The position numbers and the translations under genes were made by a program. The notes beneath the pieces were generated by a model that saw only the letters and a list, made by a program, of their open reading frames with translations, searched no databases and was not told the DNA's origin. DNA of 64,000 nucleotides, taken from the NCBI GenBank assembly GCA_037833965.1, contig AP031358.1, forward strand, positions 24,064,001-24,128,000. The letters are read 5' to 3'. Origin of the DNA: Marchantia polymorpha subsp. ruderalis (Eukaryota > Streptophyta > Marchantiopsida > Marchantiales > Marchantiaceae). Of this stretch, positions 61,900-64,000 are shown in pieces; positions within the stretch are counted from its first letter, which is position 1, and every line of letters begins with the position of its first letter.

Positions 61900-63520
61900 T
61901 GCGGGAAGACGTTCGAGCAATCAGTTGGCACAAAAAACTTTGACCCAAGCCATCCATACGATTCATGTCATGCATTCTCCTACATATTGTCAATCATATT
62001 TTTTTCTTTGTGGTTACAGTTGTAACCTAGGTTCTAGCATGTCGTCTCATGCTTCATTCTATGCATGAGAGTATAAAATATTGTTTCCCTCGTATTTTTG
62101 AAATGCAGACAATTATGCAAATAAGAGAGTTGTGCGAGTCTTAAAAGTCTTATCATGCTTCTTCTCTCTCTCAACTTCATTATCTTGCTTCGTCTTACTT
62201 TAATTATCTCTGCTGACTTTGTGATGCGTACCTCGTGTTATCTTCTTGACAATATTTTTTGACAAATGAAATCTCTTAATGAGAACTTGCGATAACTTCT
62301 GTTCTTTTTGAAACCTGCTCAGGTTTACCAGTATACTCTTACGGCCTTTTTTTTTTTTTTCTTTCACTAGCCGAGCCTGCAGTCTGGTGGTTCACACTAG
62401 GTTTTAACTCAAGTTTTCTTTCATATGGCGTTATAATTTCTTCCCTCTAAATGACTTCTTATACCCAGAGGATTGGATTTCTTGAGTGTTCTCTTTTGTG
62501 TTTATATTATATTATGCATTTTCTTTATTACTTTTATTTGCTTTCTATCTCTTAGTTTTGCAGATAGAAAATTCGTTTTTACAGTGGCTGAGCTTCGGTA
62601 AAAGCCCGGCCGTCATGGCGTGTTTTACACTTAATTATACTGGTTGTAAATTCTGACGGCTGTGGTAACTAGTATATCTTTGGATTACATAATTTATTTT
62701 ATGATGATATCTGATGGAGCATTCATGTTGCACCCCTTGACTTTCTTACTGCACATTGTACTAACACGAATTCGGTTGCAGCGCTCAGTGCAATGTCATT
62801 CCTGTGTGTGCTGTCGACGTTAGTTTCTCAAACCACATTCTAAATGCAGGAAAAGGCTTGGATGCAGTAGGGTATTCAATACAGATTTTCCCCTTGTCCT
62901 TTGGTAGAATCTCACTTGTAGAGATATCCTTGTCATTACCAAATAGTTCTCTCTCTGTATATTTTCTCTTCTGTACCGTTTTCTCCAGCTACTTATTCTT
63001 TTTTACTTGAGCTCTGTTTGGTATCGTGCGAGGCTTATGATTTTTACGTATGACATGTGCATGAGCAATGTTTAAAGCATAACATCCATGACATTCAGAT
63101 GTATTACTTGTTCAGTTGATGATAGGATTATTCATGAAGCTAAGAAGTATAGTCAATGTTGAATTTGAAAAAAAGAACACATTTACTCAATAGATTGCCC
63201 GGAGTTTGATTTAGCTCTAATATTACAGAAACTCCTAACAAGGGCTAGTGGCTCTTACCCAGTCACTTCACCATGGACGCCGATGGAATTCTAGTATGAT
63301 CCTTGTAGTGTTTTTTTTGTCATGATCAAGTTGTTCTTGTGCTTGTTGCATTTGAAAGTTCTCTCGTTGATGCATTTGAGAGGTGATGGGATGTGGGCTG
63401 CAAGAAATTGAAGGTCTCTTTGATCTCAATCGCCTTGATAAGCTATTAAGATCTTTCGGTTATAGCATATGGATTTGTGAATAATGCAAAAATGAATTCT
63501 AATCCAACTTTTTTTGTTGG
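61900..63520. other. Unassigned sequence
   Basis: T-rich stretches and short open frames; a poly-T run near 62,347. No supported gene. Confidence 0.35.
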
Positions 63521-63527
63521 ATTACAG

Positions 63528-63765
63528 GGAGCTAACAAATCAAGAGAGTACAAACGAGTATGTGGAGTCTTCACAGGCATACTATCACAATGGACTGACA
63601 ATGATTGAGATTTCCAACGCAAACCGTATAGCTCTTCCACCTTCAACTATTTTTCAACATAGATATTCTCACTGGAAGATGCCTGGATATCAAACAAGTA
63701 ACATGGTTGATTTGGTTGGAAGAAGTCCGGATGAAGTTCAAAGAGAGGTCCAGCATATAAGATAG
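63528..63765 (+). CDS. Possible terminal exon of an unrecognised gene
   Basis: A pyrimidine-rich stretch and TTGGATTACAG form a good acceptor at 63527. The frame that follows is open for 78 codons and ends in TAG at 63763-63765. It contains RELTNQESTNEYVESSQAYY and FQHRYSHWKMPGYQ, a balanced, hydrophilic composition. I do not recognise the family and found no upstream exon. It could equally be part of an old retroelement. Confidence 0.3.
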
Positions 63766-64000
63766 GGAGAGAATTTTGATAGCTTTGAGGAGTTTGATAG
63801 ATGTTTTTCATTCCTGGAGTGTGATAGAAGGCAGAGCATATCATAAATTCAGGACAAAATTTAATTGTCTTGTGCATGTTTGCCGATATGGCTCAGTAAG
63901 GCGGAAGCCTTTGATTAGGGGAAAAAAATTGAGCTAACTGAAGAGGTTGAGATGGAGACAGTTTCAATTTCAGAAGTGCAAAGTTCAATCACAACCAAGT

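Overview
The window is plant nuclear DNA. Evidence: GT-AG spliced genes with several short exons; a xyloglucan endotransglucosylase/hydrolase (XTH), which is a plant cell-wall enzyme; a plant-type SOUL-domain protein; a Tas-like aldo-keto reductase; teloboxes made of AAACCCT units; and Copia LTR retrotransposons with an initiator-Met-tRNA primer site. Which plant cannot be read from the sequence alone. The sparse genes, AT-rich gaps full of Copia fossils, and the look of the proteins would fit a non-seed land plant or a streptophyte alga, but that is inference.

Layout. About 1-3,000 is mostly unassigned, with a possible gene tail at the very start. 3,021-4,393 (+) is a four-exon XTH gene. 4,400-9,000 is AT-rich and holds a 72-80 bp tandem repeat and a decayed Copia piece. 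9,000-16,100 holds a Tas-like aldo-keto reductase on the minus strand, ten exons of which I could place. Coding-like segments of an unrecognised plus-strand gene or pseudogene are interleaved with those exons. 16,100-22,000 is unassigned, with a telomere-like block and a 57-bp minisatellite.

22,000-41,700 is a four-layer nest of mobile elements. An old plus-strand Copia fossil was hit by a minus-strand element (C, 23,188-41,680, with CTATG target duplications). C was hit by a young Copia element (25,249-40,208, with 296-bp LTRs). That Copia was in turn entered by two roughly 5.1-kb elements, A (27,863-33,000) and B (33,528-38,614, with GAGAC duplications). A, B, C and a partial copy D (about 21,990-22,956) form one family. 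They have TG...CA ends, 5-bp target duplications, one long reading region with a tryptophan-rich N-terminal domain and a coiled-coil C-terminal half, and no visible reverse transcriptase or paired LTRs. This family is the most unusual thing in the window. It may represent giant solo LTRs with a gene inside U3.

41,700-51,300 is AT-rich with more Copia fossils. 52,128-52,364 (+) encodes a small Lys-rich protein. 54,904-57,876 (+) is a complete eight-exon SOUL gene of 290 residues. 57,900-64,000 is mostly unassigned, with three tandem repeats and a possible terminal exon near the right end.

The host genes (wall remodelling, redox, SOUL) show no shared pathway; they are ordinary neighbours separated by repeats.
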